Shown here: positions 63,179-64,000 of the stretch, piece after piece | Numbering within the stretch: the stretch's first letter is position 1 | How the letters are laid out: each line of letters opens with the position of its first letter | Assembly: GCA_963728075.1 (NCBI GenBank) | Contig: CAVSIP010000001.1 | Coordinates: 496,001 to 560,000, forward strand | Reading direction: 5' to 3' | DNA: 64,000 bases | Origin: CAVSIP01 sp963728075 | GTDB lineage: Bacteria; Actinomycetota; Actinomycetes; JAFAQI01; DASSKL01 | The notes under the pieces: generated by a model | What the model was told of the DNA's origin: nothing | The model's database searches: none | The model's input: only the letters and a program-made list of their open reading frames with translations | Made by a program: the position numbers and the translations under genes

Positions 63179-63472
63179 TCAGACCACGGACACCGCGTTG
63201 ATCTTCGGGCGCCCGTCCGCGTCGACCCACTCCGAGCGGATGGTGGCGGACTTCTCGGCGTTGCTGTAGCGGATGTCGACCACGGTCGCGTTGCCGGACG
63301 CCTCCAGGCTGACGATCTCGGCAGTCTGCACCGGCTGCGGCAGCGCGGCGGCCACCGGCCCCAGGTTGGCGCGACCCTCCTCGGTGAAGTCGGCCATCAG
63401 CGCGGCCATGTCGTTGTCGACGACGGCCTTGCCGTGGGCCTCGGCGTGCTTGCGTACCGACTGCTCGTCCAT
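63179..63472 (-). CDS. small NTF2-like protein of unknown function
   Basis: A 97-residue protein with an N-terminal helix pair VRKHAEAHGKAVVDNDMAALMADFTEEGRANLGPVAAALPQP as in NTF2/SnoaL-like folds and beta strands EIVSLEAS...ATVVDIRYSN, but shorter than usual. GGAGG-like GGGAGG before ATG 63472. It lies 7 bases upstream of the SRPBCC gene. Confidence 0.72.
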   Translation of the reverse strand: MDEQSVRKHAEAHGKAVVDNDMAALMADFTEEGRANLGPVAAALPQPVQTAEIVSLEASGNATVVDIRYSNAEKSATIRSEWVDADGRPKINAVSVV

Positions 63473-63514
63473 GGGACCCCTCCCGAGGGTTGACGCGCCT
63501 GTAGTCAGCGCAAC

Positions 63515-64000
63515 CTAGCGCAGCAGCAGGGTGCGGACCTCGAACGGCCGGAGGTCCAGCGGCACGGTGCCGTCCTCGACCGGCTGCGGGTCGCCGACCG
63601 GCCGCTCGAGCAGGTCGGCATCGCGCACCGTGGCGACCGGAAGCGCCACCTGCAGGCAGCCGCGGCGACGGCCGCCGAACGCCTCGTACACCCGGACGAC
63701 CACGCCGTCGCCCTCGTCGGCGGCCTTCACCGCCTCCACCACCAGCCCGGGCGTGTCGCTGCGGACGTACGACGCGCGCGCGGGCAGCGATCCGCCGCCC
63801 GCCGGGCGGCGCAGCCGGAGCGGCACGTTGAGCGCGTACGCCTCCTCCACCACCCGCCCCGCCCACGGATCACCGGCGTGCGGCAGCAGGGCGTGCCGTA
63901 CCTCGCTCACGCCCCGGTCGGCAGCCGGGTCCGGCCACAGGGGGGAGCGCAGCAGCGACATGCGGACCACGTTGTCGCGGACGTCGAAGCCGTACCGGCC
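63515..64000 (-). CDS. alpha-mannosidase (GH38) C-terminal end, cut by window edge
   Basis: The C-terminal 161 residues of a glycoside hydrolase family 38 protein. The motif RYGFDVRDNVVRMSLLRSPLWPDPAADRG...HALLPHAGD...AYALNVPLR is the beta-sandwich end typical of actinobacterial GH38 alpha-mannosidases. The frame is open to base 64000. The catalytic region lies outside. Confidence 0.85.
   Translation of the reverse strand, partial: GRYGFDVRDNVVRMSLLRSPLWPDPAADRGVSEVRHALLPHAGDPWAGRVVEEAYALNVPLRLRRPAGGGSLPARASYVRSDTPGLVVEAVKAADEGDGVVVRVYEAFGGRRRGCLQVALPVATVRDADLLERPVGDPQPVEDGTVPLDLRPFEVRTLLLR

Overview
The window is about 73% GC and reads as a chromosomal stretch of a high-GC actinobacterium (class Actinomycetes). 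Evidence: SepH, a MurT/GatD pair, DUF3039 and DUF6457 proteins, an F420-type LLM oxidoreductase, a WS/DGAT acyltransferase, MMPL, many GTG starts, and several apparently leaderless genes with a TAnnnT box 6-9 nt before the start codon. It resembles Frankiales, Kineosporiales or Mycobacteriales relatives, but I cannot fix the genus. There are no phage, plasmid, IS or CRISPR elements.

Layout. 1-6.2 kb: cut gene end, hydrolase, SDR, cation antiporter, aconitase. 6.2-10.2 kb: Sco1-like lipoprotein, then three membrane proteins in a row (site-2 protease, CPBP protease, degenerate Lgt-like protein). 10.2-13.1 kb: small helical protein, sirtuin, unknown protein, HAD phosphatase. 13.1-15.1 kb: a selenoprotein operon (thioredoxin-like/UGSC-partner protein plus a UGSC-family protein with an in-frame UGA). 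15.1-20 kb: M16 peptidase pair, gatD, murT and a small membrane protein. 20-25.6 kb: SDR, lipoprotein, fdhD-selD-methyltransferase operon, glycosyltransferase. 25.6-35.2 kb: tRNA-Sec and a tandem duplication of about 4.5-4.9 kb carrying tRNA-Sec (degenerate in the second copy), a coiled-coil surface protein and an LPYTG-anchored DUF11 adhesin. 35.5-39 kb: SOS-box gene, hemerythrin, serine hydrolase, diiron ferritin-like protein. 39-44.4 kb: selA-selB-moaA-mobA and small genes, dodecin. 44.4-50.6 kb: TldE remnant and TldD, STAS protein, FabG, secreted proteins. 50.7-59.5 kb: aldolase, MMPL, DUF3039, SepH, LLM, MBL, WS/DGAT, phosphotriesterase family. 59.5-61.7 kb: panC-panD-panB. 61.7-64 kb: OsmC, SRPBCC, NTF2-like, start of a GH38 mannosidase.

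How the genes work together. The region holds the complete bacterial selenocysteine pathway (selA, selB, selD, tRNA-Sec), molybdenum-cofactor and formate dehydrogenase maturation genes (moaA, mobA, fdhD), and one selenoprotein user (UGSC). A selenium- and molybdenum-dependent formate dehydrogenase probably lies elsewhere. Pantothenate synthesis is complete apart from ketopantoate reductase (panE). Several genes carry single-base frameshifts (Sco1-like start, second M16, gatD, one coiled-coil protein) and the TldE gene carries at least five. Indel errors in the assembly are the simplest explanation, so these should be read as 'frameshifted in this sequence', not as proven pseudogenes.
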